Assembly: GCF_003862495.1 (NCBI RefSeq)
Contig: NZ_RRCH01000023.1
Span: 1-64,000 of the forward strand
Source: Halocatena pleomorpha
Lineage (GTDB): Archaea; Halobacteriota; Halobacteria; Halobacteriales; Haloarculaceae
DNA: 64,000 nucleotides
Reading direction: 5' to 3'
Made by a program: the position numbers and the translations under genes. The notes below the pieces were generated by a model. It saw nothing but the letters and a program-made list of their open reading frames with translations. It did no database searches and was not told where the DNA came from. Positions 42,626 to 52,382 of the stretch are shown here, one piece after another (position 1 is the first letter of the stretch; each line of letters begins with the position of its first letter).

Positions 42626-43696
42626 ATGACGGACGATACCGACTCACGGACGACCGATCAAGACGCGAGATCCGACGGCGGCAACGTGAATTCACCGTTC
42701 GAGATCGTTTCGGAGTACGAGGAATCACGGTGGGACCGGTACCGCAAACTCTACGACGCCTACATCTACGCCCCGGTTGCCATCGTGTGGCGCGACTGGC
42801 GGGCGCGGATCGGCTTCACACTCGTGTTGTTTTATATCCTGATGGGACTTGTCGGTCCACTGTTTATCGAACCGACGGGAGTCACTGAGGGTGATGCGCT
42901 GGTTCAACCGTTCCAGAACTGGGCGTATCCGCTTGGTACCGACAACATGGGGCGCGATATGCTTTCTCAGACGGTTTACTCCACCACGACCATCCTCAAG
43001 ATGATAACGTCGGGTGCGCTGTTCACCGTTGGGATCGGAACGATCGTCGGTTCGATTGCGGGGTACAAGGGTGGCGTCGTCGATACGATACTGAGTTCGA
43101 TCACTGACGTGTTCATCAACCTGCCCGGGTTTCCGCTCGTGATGATTCTGGCTGCGCTGTTGCCGATCGGCGGGAACCCGTATATGGTCGGTATCTTATT
43201 GAGCGTTGGTGCGTGGGGTGGTCTTGCAAGGGCAATTCGGTCGCAAGTGCTCACCATCCGTCACGAGGCGTTCGTTGAAGCGGCCCGTGGGATGGGGATT
43301 CCCACACACCGGATCGTGTTCAAGGAAATCATCCCGCATCTGATGCCGTACGTCGTGATCAACCTCACGAACGCCGCACGGCGGGTCATTTTCGAGGCGG
43401 TGGCGCTGTACTACCTCGCTATTCTCCCGTTCAAATCTTCCAGTTTGAACTGGGGCGTCATACTAAATCAGGCCTATCAACGAGGCGCACACTACACGGG
43501 GGGTGCACTCCACTGGTTTTTGGTGCCGATGGCTGCGATTGTGGGCCTCTCGGTCGGTCTGATCCTACTCGGCCAGTCACTTGACCGCGTGTTCAACCCC
43601 CGTGTCCGTGCACGCCACGAGCGGACGGCGACCGAAGACGGTGGACCCGAATCGAAAGCGAACGACGACGACATGAACATCAATGAAGTTGTCTAA
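42626..43696 (+). CDS. Dpp/Opp-type ABC importer permease 2
   Basis: This 356-residue permease is of the DppC type. A hydrophilic N-terminus of about 60 residues precedes six helices. The signature LGTDNMGRDMLSQTVYS is the typical DppC GTDxxGRD motif, and the EAA loop is EAFVEAARGMGIPTHRIVFK. Its C-terminal tail is acidic. It lies 100 bp after the first permease gene and 3 bp before the ATPase gene, so the operon is tight. Confidence 0.87.
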   Translation: MTDDTDSRTTDQDARSDGGNVNSPFEIVSEYEESRWDRYRKLYDAYIYAPVAIVWRDWRARIGFTLVLFYILMGLVGPLFIEPTGVTEGDALVQPFQNWAYPLGTDNMGRDMLSQTVYSTTTILKMITSGALFTVGIGTIVGSIAGYKGGVVDTILSSITDVFINLPGFPLVMILAALLPIGGNPYMVGILLSVGAWGGLARAIRSQVLTIRHEAFVEAARGMGIPTHRIVFKEIIPHLMPYVVINLTNAARRVIFEAVALYYLAILPFKSSSLNWGVILNQAYQRGAHYTGGALHWFLVPMAAIVGLSVGLILLGQSLDRVFNPRVRARHERTATEDGGPESKANDDDMNINEVV

Positions 43697-43699
43697 TAT

Positions 43700-45877
43700 A
43701 TGACTGTTTCAGAAACTGATCACGAACGGAATATCGAGACAGGAGAAACGATCGTAGAAGTACGAAACGCGTCCGTCACGTTCGACATGGATCGCGGCCA
43801 GTCGCGCGTCCTCGACGATGTCGACATCGATATCGAGCGCAACGAGGTCGTGAGCATCGTTGGGGAGAGCGGCAGCGGCAAGTCGATGCTCGCCTCCGCG
43901 CTGTTGGACGCGGTCGTCGATCCGGGAGTACTCACAGGGGAGATCACATACTACCCTGAGGACGGCGCTCCGGTCGATGTGCTCGAACTCGATAAGGATG
44001 AGCTGCAGGCGTTTCGCTGGGCGGAGATTTCGATGGTGTTTCAGGGGGCGATGAGTTCGTTCAACCCCGTCAGGGAACTCCGCACGCACTTCGTCGAAAC
44101 GCTGAACGCACACGGGTACGATGTCGAGGACGGAATGGAACGAACGCGGGGGATTCTCAAGAATCTCTATCTCGATCCGGATCGAGTGCTCGATTCGTAT
44201 CCACACGAACTCTCCGGCGGCATGAAACAGCGCGCACTGATCGCGCTCAGCCTTGTCCTCGAACCGGAAGTGTTGGTGATGGACGAACCCACGGCCGCGC
44301 TTGATCTGTTGATGCAGCGGTCGATTATCGGGCTGTTACAGGATATCAAAGAGCAATACGACCTGACGATCGTCTTCATCACGCACGATCTCCCGTTGGT
44401 GGCCGACATCGCAGACCGGGTCGGGGTGTTGTATGCCTTCGAGTTTGTCGAGATCGGGCCGACGGATGAAATCCTCACGGATCCATCGCACCCCTATACG
44501 CGATTACTCCTCAAATCCACGCCACATCTCACGTCACCGATCGAATCCATGCGACCGATCGACGGGAGTGCCCCAGATCCAGTAAACGTTCCGTCGGGGT
44601 GTTCGTTCCATCCTCGTTGTCCGGTCGGTGACGAACGGTGTGAGACCGACACACCGGGTCCGTACACCGTCACTGGAGAGCATCACGTTCATTGTCACTA
44701 CTGGGAGGACGCGATCGACACGATCACGATGGAAACCGACGCCGAGCCGGGATCGGAGGATATGATCGGAATGGCCGCGCCGAGTGCGTCCGATCGTTCG
44801 TCCTCCGACCGGTCCGACGCGCCGGTCGTGTCGCTCGATGACATCGAAATCCATTTCGAGACGGAAGGCGGATTCCTCGACATCTTCTCCGATCCGGAAG
44901 TCGTCAAGGCTGTCGATGGAATCTCTCTGGACATCTATGAGAACGACGTGGTCGTTCTCGTCGGTGAATCCGGCTGTGGCAAGACGACGCTCGGCAAGGC
45001 TGCGGTCGGGTTGCAAGAGCCGACTGGTGGCAGCGTCCAGTATCGTGGACACGACATCTGGGACGTGAAAGCGAACGGTAACGAGGAGGTGACGTGGGAG
45101 GAGATCCGGCGGTCGCTCCAGATCGTTCACCAAGATCCGGGAAGCGCGTTGAATCCCCACCGCCGGATCCGCCAATCACTCGAAGAACCGCTCAAGCGGT
45201 GGAACGATGAGCTGGACGGGAACGATCGCCACCAACGTATTTTAGGCCTCCTTGAACACGTCGGAATGACGCCGCCCAAGGACTACATCGAACGATATCC
45301 ACACCAGCTGTCCGGCGGTGAGCAACAGCGCGTTGCCCTCATCCGGGCGATGTTGATGAATCCTGAGCTCATCCTCGCGGAACCAGTAAGCGCGCTCGAT
45401 GTGTCCCTTCGGGTCGAAATGATGGACCTCATGATTGGGCTACAGGACACCTTCGACACGTCGTATCTGTTCGTCTCCCACGATCTCTCGAACGCCCGGT
45501 ATATCGCTGAGAAAACCGGTGGTCGGATCGGCGTCGTCTACCTCGGTGAACTCGTTGAGATCGGACCGCCCGAGCGGATCATCCACGATCCCCAACATCC
45601 CTACACCCAAGCATTACGGTGGGCAACGCCGGAACTCGATTCTGCCGAAGAAAAAGCTGCGGAGGCACCTATTCGAACGATCGACGTGCCTGATCCCACG
45701 AATCCCCCATCGGGTTGTCGGTATCACACACGCTGTCCGGAAGCCCGAGAGATCTGTCGGACCGACCGCCCGACTGTCTTCCCCACAGCCGACGAGGAAC
45801 ACGAGGTAACGTGTTATCGCGCTCTCGACAACCACGATTACTGGGACAGCGACCCGATCACCACTGATACCGACTGA
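43700..45877 (+). CDS. Fused DppD-DppF ATPase of the importer
   Basis: This 725-residue protein carries two ABC domains in one chain. Domain 1 has Walker A GESGSGKS, signature LSGGMKQRALIA and Walker B VLVMDEPTAALD. Its C-terminal Cys cluster (CSFHPRC, ERC, HCHYW) is the iron-sulfur or metal-binding tail of this family. Domain 2 (from about residue 370) has Walker A GESGCGKTT and signature LSGGEQQRVALI, but its Walker B reads LILAEPVSALD, without the usual Asp before Glu. It ends in a second Cys cluster. It powers uptake through the two permeases. Confidence 0.87.
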   Translation: MTVSETDHERNIETGETIVEVRNASVTFDMDRGQSRVLDDVDIDIERNEVVSIVGESGSGKSMLASALLDAVVDPGVLTGEITYYPEDGAPVDVLELDKDELQAFRWAEISMVFQGAMSSFNPVRELRTHFVETLNAHGYDVEDGMERTRGILKNLYLDPDRVLDSYPHELSGGMKQRALIALSLVLEPEVLVMDEPTAALDLLMQRSIIGLLQDIKEQYDLTIVFITHDLPLVADIADRVGVLYAFEFVEIGPTDEILTDPSHPYTRLLLKSTPHLTSPIESMRPIDGSAPDPVNVPSGCSFHPRCPVGDERCETDTPGPYTVTGEHHVHCHYWEDAIDTITMETDAEPGSEDMIGMAAPSASDRSSSDRSDAPVVSLDDIEIHFETEGGFLDIFSDPEVVKAVDGISLDIYENDVVVLVGESGCGKTTLGKAAVGLQEPTGGSVQYRGHDIWDVKANGNEEVTWEEIRRSLQIVHQDPGSALNPHRRIRQSLEEPLKRWNDELDGNDRHQRILGLLEHVGMTPPKDYIERYPHQLSGGEQQRVALIRAMLMNPELILAEPVSALDVSLRVEMMDLMIGLQDTFDTSYLFVSHDLSNARYIAEKTGGRIGVVYLGELVEIGPPERIIHDPQHPYTQALRWATPELDSAEEKAAEAPIRTIDVPDPTNPPSGCRYHTRCPEAREICRTDRPTVFPTADEEHEVTCYRALDNHDYWDSDPITTDTD

Positions 45878-45921
45878 CCGAGTCGACTGCCCATCACGTT
45901 TGTTTCCCATTCTATATCTTG

Positions 45922-45960
45922 CAATTGATGATTAATTATATATAGATCCATTATCAATTG
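45922..45960 (+). promoter_or_regulatory. Promoter with inverted repeat before the binding-protein gene
   Basis: CAATTGATGAT (45922-45932) and ATTATCAATTG (45950-45960) form an 11-bp inverted repeat with one mismatch around TAATTATATATAG, a clear TATA box. The ATG at 45966 follows directly. An internal promoter for the abundant binding protein and an operator are both likely. Confidence 0.5.
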
Positions 45961-45965
45961 GGTGT

Positions 45966-47789
45966 ATGCCAAATTCTACCGACAGGCACAACAGCGTACC
46001 GACCAGACGAGACGTTCTCAAAGCTGGTGTGGCCGGTGGAGTGGCCTTAGTCGCGGGGTGTAGTAGCAGCAACAACAACGCGAACGGTGGTAACACGTCG
46101 CGGTTCACCTACTTTGATCCGGTGGGTGATCCGCCGTCACAGCGTCATTTCAATCCATGGAATCCCTCTCAGAGCGCCGCGTGGCATCCGGGAGCGAACG
46201 TTTTCGATCGCCTTGCGGTCCACTCGCCGGCTTCGAACGAGTCGTTTCCCATCATCGCTAATAACTGGACGATGCCCGACAAGACGACGCTGGAAACTGA
46301 ACTCAGCGATCAGTGGACGTGGCACAACGGTGATCCCGTGGTTGCCCAAGACTGGGCGATGCAGTGGGAGATGGAGATGGCGATCACGTCGTCCGGCGAC
46401 GGCAGCAGTACCACTCCAATGAAATCGATTGAGGTCGTCGACGATCACTTCCTGCGGATCCAACTGAACACGGAACTGTCGGAGATCTACGCCGTTCAGA
46501 ACACGATCGCCTACTACCACGGGGATATCGGTCGCGGGATCTTCACCAAACACGACGACGATCAGTGGAGCGAGTGGCATGACCGCTTGTTAAACTCGGA
46601 GGGCGACGAGTTGACCAGTGTCATCGAGGAGGTGACGACCACGAGCTACCCGAGCCTCGATAAAGGGATCGGTCAGGGTCCGTTCCAGATCTCGGAAGTT
46701 GGTGACGACACTGTTCTCATGAAGAAATACGAGGACCACCCCCGTGCCGGGGACATCAATTTCGACGAGTTCGAGCTGTGGGTCCCAGGCGACGTTTCCG
46801 AACGCGTCCAACCGTACGCGAACGGTATTGTCGACGCCGTTCCCGGCGGCTATCCGATCCAGAAGAACAAACGGAACAAGCTCCCCGAGTCCCACTCGTT
46901 GTACCGGCAAAAGCGGACGGCGAACTCGCTGTTCTGTTTCAACAACGGCCATGGCGTTGAAGGATACGACTCCGCAGTCCAAAACGCCAATGTCCGAAAG
47001 GCGATCTGCCACGTCTTTGATAAACAACAGACGAAGGGGCTACTTCAAGGCGTCCAACAGCTGTTCGATGGGCCGCCGTGTCGGGTTCCGGGACCGATGA
47101 TCAAAGAGGGAAAGCACCCGGCGACCGAGTGGATCAAGGACTTCCCCCGCTACGGCCAAAACGACACCAAGCGCGCGACACAACTGCTCCGTCAGGCAGG
47201 ATACGAGCGTGCCAACGGCGAGTGGTTGACACCGGACGGCGAACGTTTCGAGATCAGTATTCTGAATCCTGCTGAGCAGAAGCACTTTCAGGTACTCATC
47301 CAGAATCTCAAGGACTTCGGCATCGCGGTCAACGCCGAGAACGTTGACACCGCGACGCTTGACGCCCGTCGACAGAACGGCGAGTACGACATCATCCCTG
47401 ACGGTTCCTCAGCGAATGGCGCTTTCGCTATGTGGTCTCCCGGTCTCGTCGTCGATTGGATCCAGTCACTCACGAACTACAAACCCGAGGCCGAGATTCC
47501 GATGCCTGTCGGTGATCCCAACGGATCCAGCGGCACGAAGACGATCAATGTCGCTGACCACATCAATCAGTGGATGACGACTGACGATCAGAAGTACCAC
47601 AAGGAGCTGACGTGGTGGTGGAACCAGACGCTCCCCGAATATGAGGCGCTGTATGAAGTAGACGCTGGTGCCCTCAACACAGCGAACTTCGAGTTCAATA
47701 ACGTCCCAGACGCGATCGTCTCCGGCGTCGACGACGCGGCGTACATCTCGCTGAAACTCGAAGAGGGCACGCTTCGATACAAAGGATGA
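45966..47789 (+). CDS. Dpp/Opp-type substrate-binding lipoprotein
   Basis: This 607-residue solute-binding protein is of family 5. The Tat lipoprotein leader TRRDVLKAGVAGGVALVAGC is followed by an Asn/Ser-rich linker and the mature domain beginning FTYFDPVGDPPSQRHFNPWN. GIGQGPFQISEVGDDTVLMK is a typical motif of the family. The protein would be anchored outside the membrane and pass ligand to the permeases. Its own promoter suggests higher expression than the rest of the operon. The ligand is unknown; oligogalacturonate is inferred from context. Confidence 0.87.
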   Translation: MPNSTDRHNSVPTRRDVLKAGVAGGVALVAGCSSSNNNANGGNTSRFTYFDPVGDPPSQRHFNPWNPSQSAAWHPGANVFDRLAVHSPASNESFPIIANNWTMPDKTTLETELSDQWTWHNGDPVVAQDWAMQWEMEMAITSSGDGSSTTPMKSIEVVDDHFLRIQLNTELSEIYAVQNTIAYYHGDIGRGIFTKHDDDQWSEWHDRLLNSEGDELTSVIEEVTTTSYPSLDKGIGQGPFQISEVGDDTVLMKKYEDHPRAGDINFDEFELWVPGDVSERVQPYANGIVDAVPGGYPIQKNKRNKLPESHSLYRQKRTANSLFCFNNGHGVEGYDSAVQNANVRKAICHVFDKQQTKGLLQGVQQLFDGPPCRVPGPMIKEGKHPATEWIKDFPRYGQNDTKRATQLLRQAGYERANGEWLTPDGERFEISILNPAEQKHFQVLIQNLKDFGIAVNAENVDTATLDARRQNGEYDIIPDGSSANGAFAMWSPGLVVDWIQSLTNYKPEAEIPMPVGDPNGSSGTKTINVADHINQWMTTDDQKYHKELTWWWNQTLPEYEALYEVDAGALNTANFEFNNVPDAIVSGVDDAAYISLKLEEGTLRYKG

Positions 47790-47837
47790 GGATGAAGATG
47801 GTCGTCGGTCACCCTCGATCGTATTCGACATCACTCA

Positions 47838-48866
47838 TCACAAGTGAGCACCGATCGCCGGCCACACGTGATCCGGGTAGTATCGGTGTGCGCCGGAGCC
47901 GACGGACAGCCCACACGCGTTCTCCACACCGACGTTCCGGTAGATCTCCTGTAGCCGGGAGAAGGCGCGTCTCGTTCCGTTGACCGGAAAGATCGGATCG
48001 CCGTCACCGGTGACGACGGTCACCGGTCGAGGAGCGATCGCACCAGCGATATCCCACATTTCACCGAGGCGAAGCAGTCCGGGGACGTAGTTACAGTCAC
48101 AGTGGTCGATGGCGACGATCGAGTCCGCGAACGTACAGAAATACGCGTTCAACACGGCGGGAGCCAGCCGGTCGTCTACGGCCGCTGCGAACAAGGAGAC
48201 CGCCGCTCCCCCTGAGTGTCCCGTGATCGCTATCCGATCGCCATCCAGCGTCGGCTCACTTTCGATGCACTCGATGAGGCGCAGCACGTCCCACGTCCGT
48301 TCGCCCGCCAGCGTCCGACCGAACAGTTGGGCGGTCTTTTGTAGCCGTGTGCACGACCGATAGCCCTCCGGCTCCGGTTCGGGACCTGCCAGCTCACCGA
48401 ACGCTCGCATGTCGGGAGCAAGGGCTGCGTATCCCCGCCGGACGGCTTGGCGAGCGAAATCCCGCCGTTCCTCAGCAATCTCGACCCGCTCGTCGTCAAC
48501 AGCACCGACGGTCAGTGCTTTCCCCTCTTCGCAGTGCCCGTGAATCGTGAGAACCACGGGATACGGTGGCTCTTCGTCGTCTGGCACGAGCAGACAGAAC
48601 GGAACGCGAACTCCCGGCTCTGTTTGGACCTGCCACCGCTGGCGCTCATATCCGTCGTGAGTGATGGTTCCTTGGCGTTCCGGCTCAAGCTCGCAGGCTC
48701 CCGCCGCTCGAATCGCGGGAAAGCCAAGCACTTGCGTCAGTTTCTGCCGTACCGTCTCTTGCCAAGACGTGAACGCTTCCCCTGTCTCTCCATCGTATCC
48801 GTGCTCGCGTGAGGCAGTGCGAATGAGTCGCGCAAGACGCTGTTGAAACGCTGGGTGTGCTGTCAT
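47838..48866 (-). CDS. Alpha/beta-hydrolase, acetyl esterase-like
   Basis: This 342-residue cytoplasmic esterase has the oxyanion region LTIHGHCEEGK, nucleophile in ITGHSGGAAVSLFA, acid in VTGDGDPIFPV and His in GAHRYYPDHVWP. The arrangement resembles acetyl xylan esterase/cephalosporin deacetylase-like proteins with a helical N-terminal lid. In a pectin region, removal of acetyl or methyl groups from imported oligomers is the natural guess. The ATG at 48866 (MTAHPAFQQRL) is preferred to one six codons upstream. It is convergent with the binding-protein gene. Confidence 0.72.
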   Translation of the reverse strand: MTAHPAFQQRLARLIRTASREHGYDGETGEAFTSWQETVRQKLTQVLGFPAIRAAGACELEPERQGTITHDGYERQRWQVQTEPGVRVPFCLLVPDDEEPPYPVVLTIHGHCEEGKALTVGAVDDERVEIAEERRDFARQAVRRGYAALAPDMRAFGELAGPEPEPEGYRSCTRLQKTAQLFGRTLAGERTWDVLRLIECIESEPTLDGDRIAITGHSGGAAVSLFAAAVDDRLAPAVLNAYFCTFADSIVAIDHCDCNYVPGLLRLGEMWDIAGAIAPRPVTVVTGDGDPIFPVNGTRRAFSRLQEIYRNVGVENACGLSVGSGAHRYYPDHVWPAIGAHL

Positions 48867-49013
48867 TGCCCTGTCTCCATACATCTGTTCGACTGACTTA
48901 CTTGTTACCCACGTCGACCGGCGTGCAACGTTGGCAGCAATCTGTCCGGCGAGCCGACGCCTTACCGCGCCTCTGACCGGAACAGATTCGCCGTCTATGT
49001 TAGCTCGTGTATG

Positions 49014-50717
49014 TCATACCGACTCGAACGTCCATCGCTGGTTTTCGCTACCGGTGTCCGGCCACTGGAGGACGTTCGCACCGTCTTCGGTCGAAGCGCC
49101 CTCGACATCGGCGAGCTTGTTGCTGTGCACGGCCTCAAGCGTGTAGACGCTGCCCTCGTCGTTTATATACCACCGCTGACAGGCACAGCCAGTATCCGAG
49201 TATTGGCGAACGTTCGCGCCGTCTGCAGTCGAAGCAGTGGCAACTTCGAGCAACTGACCGCTGTTCTCGTTCACCAGCCGGTACTCGCCGTTTGTGACTT
49301 CCTCCACGTACCACTGCTGTGTCTGATGTCCGTTCGCGGGCCACTGCTGGACGTTCGCGCCGTCCTCGGTCGAAGCGTTAGCAACCTCAAGCAACTGACC
49401 GCTGTTGGCGTTCGTGATCTCGTAGGTTCCCGTCGAGATCGGCCCGCCGCCGCCACCGTTGTCGGGCGGAGAACCATCCTCTTCGACGGCTTGTGCCCAT
49501 CCGTCGAGCCACGCGCGAAGCCCGCTGTCGGGGACATCGAGCGAATGAGTGTTCACCGGCAGGTCGGGATACCCACCAACCTCGTCGTGGTGTCCGATCC
49601 AGTAGTCGTACGGACTGTCAAGGCGGTCGTTGCCCGCCCGGTTAGCGATTTCTCCGACGATCCGCTCGTCGTTGGCGGTTCGCTCAGCAGGGCGTGCGCC
49701 AGCCGTCCCGAGGTTGTGGCTCTCGACATCAGCGGCGGGCATTTCGGTGAGACCACTAGGCCACAGCGGTGGCGAGCCCTCGCTGTCTGGTTCGGCGAAG
49801 TCAGTATCGCTGTCAAGCGACGGATCGGCGGCGTAGTTGTCAGTATGGTAGGCTGTGGGACTGCCTTCGAAGACCGGGTTGCCGGTGTCGAGGGGTCCGG
49901 TGTAGCCGTTGCCAACGAAGCTCATCACGGCAGAGCTGTCGGCGGTGGCCGCATAATCGAAGAAGTACGCGAAGTTGTTGACGATGACCGTTTCGGTGTC
50001 GCTTTTGAGCCGCGGGACCCGTCCGCGGATCTTGGCCCAGACGTTGCCGGCGAACGTGACGTTCGACGCGCCGTCACCGATGAGCGATCCGTAGTTGTGA
50101 TCCGCACTGTTGCCGTAGGGGTCCCACAGTCCTTCATAAATCAGGCAGTTGGTGACGGTCGTGTCCTCCGTGTCATAGCCCACCGAGAGACATTCATCGA
50201 CGCCCCACGAGGCCGTGCAGTGATCGATGACGTTGTTCTGGGTGTCGTCTTGGGTGTTGACCGCGTCGTTACCTTGGATCGACCCGTCGCCCGGTCCGAT
50301 CCGTGAACGGACGTGCTGAACAACACAGTTGTCGGCATCCACCTGCACCATCCCCTTGATGAAGGTGATACCCGGCGAGGGGGCGGTCTGACCCGCTACC
50401 CAACAGTTGTCTTCCGTGATCGCCAGTGTCTCGTTGCCGAGGTCGATCGTCCCGCTGGTCTCGAAGACGACTACGCGTGACCCGCTCGCGGTGAACGCCG
50501 CCTCCACGGCCTCCCGCGTCGGTTCGGTAATCGTGTACACCTCGACACCCTCTTCGAGCCACGATGTGTCTGCGAACCCGTCGTTGAGACCGAACTGCGA
50601 ACTGCTCGCTGATCCGACCTGTGCGGTGGTCGATCCTGAACCTCCACCGAGCACTCCCATGCCGATCAGTACTGATGCTGCCGTTCCCTTCAGATAGCTT
50701 CGCCGTGTTTGTCTCAT
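49014..50717 (-). CDS. Tat-secreted pectate lyase (PL1-like) with ricin-type lectin domain
   Basis: This 567-residue exported enzyme has a Tat leader (RQTRRSYLKGTAASVLIGMG) and a PL1-like beta-helix with CWVAGQTAPSPGITFIKGMV, NNVIDHCTASWGVDECLSVG and RGRVPRLKSD. A Gly-rich linker leads to a C-terminal ricin-B/CBM13-like domain with three QxW-type repeats (QQWPANGHQTQQW, RQYSDTGCACQRW, LQWPDTGSENQRW). The lectin part should hold the enzyme on polysaccharide. The ATG at 50717 places the twin Arg at residues 5-6. It is closest to the lyase at 62632, which lacks the lectin domain. Confidence 0.87.
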   Translation of the reverse strand: MRQTRRSYLKGTAASVLIGMGVLGGGSGSTTAQVGSASSSQFGLNDGFADTSWLEEGVEVYTITEPTREAVEAAFTASGSRVVVFETSGTIDLGNETLAITEDNCWVAGQTAPSPGITFIKGMVQVDADNCVVQHVRSRIGPGDGSIQGNDAVNTQDDTQNNVIDHCTASWGVDECLSVGYDTEDTTVTNCLIYEGLWDPYGNSADHNYGSLIGDGASNVTFAGNVWAKIRGRVPRLKSDTETVIVNNFAYFFDYAATADSSAVMSFVGNGYTGPLDTGNPVFEGSPTAYHTDNYAADPSLDSDTDFAEPDSEGSPPLWPSGLTEMPAADVESHNLGTAGARPAERTANDERIVGEIANRAGNDRLDSPYDYWIGHHDEVGGYPDLPVNTHSLDVPDSGLRAWLDGWAQAVEEDGSPPDNGGGGGPISTGTYEITNANSGQLLEVANASTEDGANVQQWPANGHQTQQWYVEEVTNGEYRLVNENSGQLLEVATASTADGANVRQYSDTGCACQRWYINDEGSVYTLEAVHSNKLADVEGASTEDGANVLQWPDTGSENQRWTFESV

Positions 50718-50750
50718 AGTACCACATCTATACCAATGACACACATACAT

Positions 50751-50777
50751 AAATTATTTTCTACTATAGAATAATTT
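50751..50777 (-). promoter_or_regulatory. AT-rich inverted repeat before the lectin-lyase gene
   Basis: AAATTATT (50751-50758) and AATAATTT (50770-50777) are perfect complements around 11 bp, 34 bp upstream of the start codon. This is where the TATA box and an operator would be expected. Confidence 0.4.
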
Positions 50778-51017
50778 TATACTGTATTGCACACGGTAGT
50801 ATATGACTATATCAGGTGCGCTGCAGGGTAATCGTTCTCGACCGCGCGACCGTCAGTGTCCAGTGTTGCCGCGATCGCGCCGTGAATTCCGTCGGGTGTC
50901 ACCCTACAACCGGCGTGTCCGGTTCGCGGACGTTCTCGTCTGAGACTGTTACCAGAACCTCACCGGTTATCTCTAAGAAGTCGTGGACGGCGATAGGTTG
51001 CGAACCGGTGCTCTGAC

Positions 51018-51953
51018 CTACAGCCGATCGAGATCAGCGAGGATCTGCCGAAGTTGCTCGCGCTCGTCGGGATCGATCTGTTCTTGGGGTGGCAACACGG
51101 TGTCGTACTCAAACACGCCTTGCATCTTCAGGGCGGCTTTCGTTCGGGCACGGTAGCGCCCCTCCGGTTCACCGAAGACGTGATTGGTCAGCGGGAGTAG
51201 TCGTTTGCGAATTTCGCGAGCGCGTTCCATGTCGTCGTTGTGGACGGCTCGGATCTTCTCGACGTGGAGATCGGGCACGAGGTTCGCGTAGCCGATCAGA
51301 CCGGTTTCGGCCCCGAGCTGGTAGGCATGCATAAGGAACGTGTCGTTGCCCGTCATCATCGTACAGTCGTCCCGAAGATGGTTGACTGCGCGGACCGTTC
51401 GATCGTACCGGATTGGATCGAAGGAGGCTTCCTTGAATCCAATGACGTGTGGAAGCTTGCAGATTTCGACGTGCGCGCTGATTGGCAGCCCTGGGCTTCC
51501 CCACGTCGGGAACTGGAAGTTGATCAGCGGCATGTCGACGGTTTCTGCCACATGCTCGAAGTGATTGATCGCCTCCTGTGGAATCTGGTGGGAGTAAACG
51601 TCGAGTGGAAGTAACATGACGCCGTCAGCACCGGCTTCTTTCGCCGCCTGAGCCAGTTTGGCGGCCTCGATTGAGCTTTCTCCGTACACACCCGCAAACA
51701 CGGGCGTGTCACCTGCTGCCTCGACGTGGGTTTCGACGACCTGCCGGTACGTCTCTTCGTCTTGCATTTTCGTTTCGCCCGTGTGAGCGTTGGCGACGAC
51801 CGCCGTGATGCCATCAACGGAGACGAGTCGCTCGACGTGGCGAGTGAGATCGTCCACAACGAGTTCGTACTCGGGCGTCCACGGGTTCGCCGTCGCGGGA
51901 ATGATTCCATCTGCTATCTGCTCTTTGAGTCCTCGGAACTCGTCTTTCAGCAT
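51018..51953 (-). CDS. DHDPS/NAL-family lyase or dehydratase 2
   Basis: This 311-residue barrel enzyme is of the dihydrodipicolinate synthase family. The Schiff-base Lys is Lys174 (VIGFKEASFDP). At the usual proton-relay Tyr position the sequence reads PLINFQFP, so Phe146 replaces Tyr. The N-terminal motif (IIPATANPWTPEYELVVDDL) also departs from the standard TPF form. The divergence suggests a sugar-acid substrate or a different mechanism. It is divergent from the frameshifted enolase-superfamily gene, with which it probably forms a pathway pair. Confidence 0.75.
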   Translation of the reverse strand: MLKDEFRGLKEQIADGIIPATANPWTPEYELVVDDLTRHVERLVSVDGITAVVANAHTGETKMQDEETYRQVVETHVEAAGDTPVFAGVYGESSIEAAKLAQAAKEAGADGVMLLPLDVYSHQIPQEAINHFEHVAETVDMPLINFQFPTWGSPGLPISAHVEICKLPHVIGFKEASFDPIRYDRTVRAVNHLRDDCTMMTGNDTFLMHAYQLGAETGLIGYANLVPDLHVEKIRAVHNDDMERAREIRKRLLPLTNHVFGEPEGRYRARTKAALKMQGVFEYDTVLPPQEQIDPDEREQLRQILADLDRL

Positions 51954-52382
51954 CTCTATCGAAAGGACACGACCAGCCAGTAAAAACGTTCGGTTCGCCT
52001 CACATCTATCGCGACGTTCTGTTCTTCATTCTGTTCCGCCACGGGGAACCTTCCAGCGACACGAACGAGTTTAGCATTACATCGTTACGATTGTAACGGT
52101 AGGACAGAAACGAGCGTTTTCCGTTCGCTGTGACGACAACGCAAGAACGGAGGCGGGATCTGTTCGGATCAGTGGACGGAGTTCGGCTGTTTGTTCCTGT
52201 CTTGAGAACTTCCGACGTGATAGCAACTGCCGTATCGCTTCCGGAAGTGGCCACTCCGTCTGTTCTCTGGGTAGTGTTGGGTGTTCTCCACTCGGGAACG
52301 CCGGGACCGTTGTGGGCGAATCGCGGTGACGTTTCGCTACGAGCACTCGATGTTTTATACTTCTGGAGCAATCGATTCGAAT
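51954..52382. promoter_or_regulatory. Divergent promoter region with an operator-like dyad
   Basis: No gene is seen in these 430 bases. A perfect dyad CGTTAC-GATT-GTAACG lies at 52083-52098. GTTTTATACTTC near 52350-52360 is a likely TATA box for the enolase-type gene starting at 52383. Confidence 0.4.

Noticed and set aside
49011-50306. 431-residue plus-strand frame opposite the lectin-lyase gene
   Set aside because: Antisense shadow of a strongly conserved gene with Tat leader and QxW repeats.
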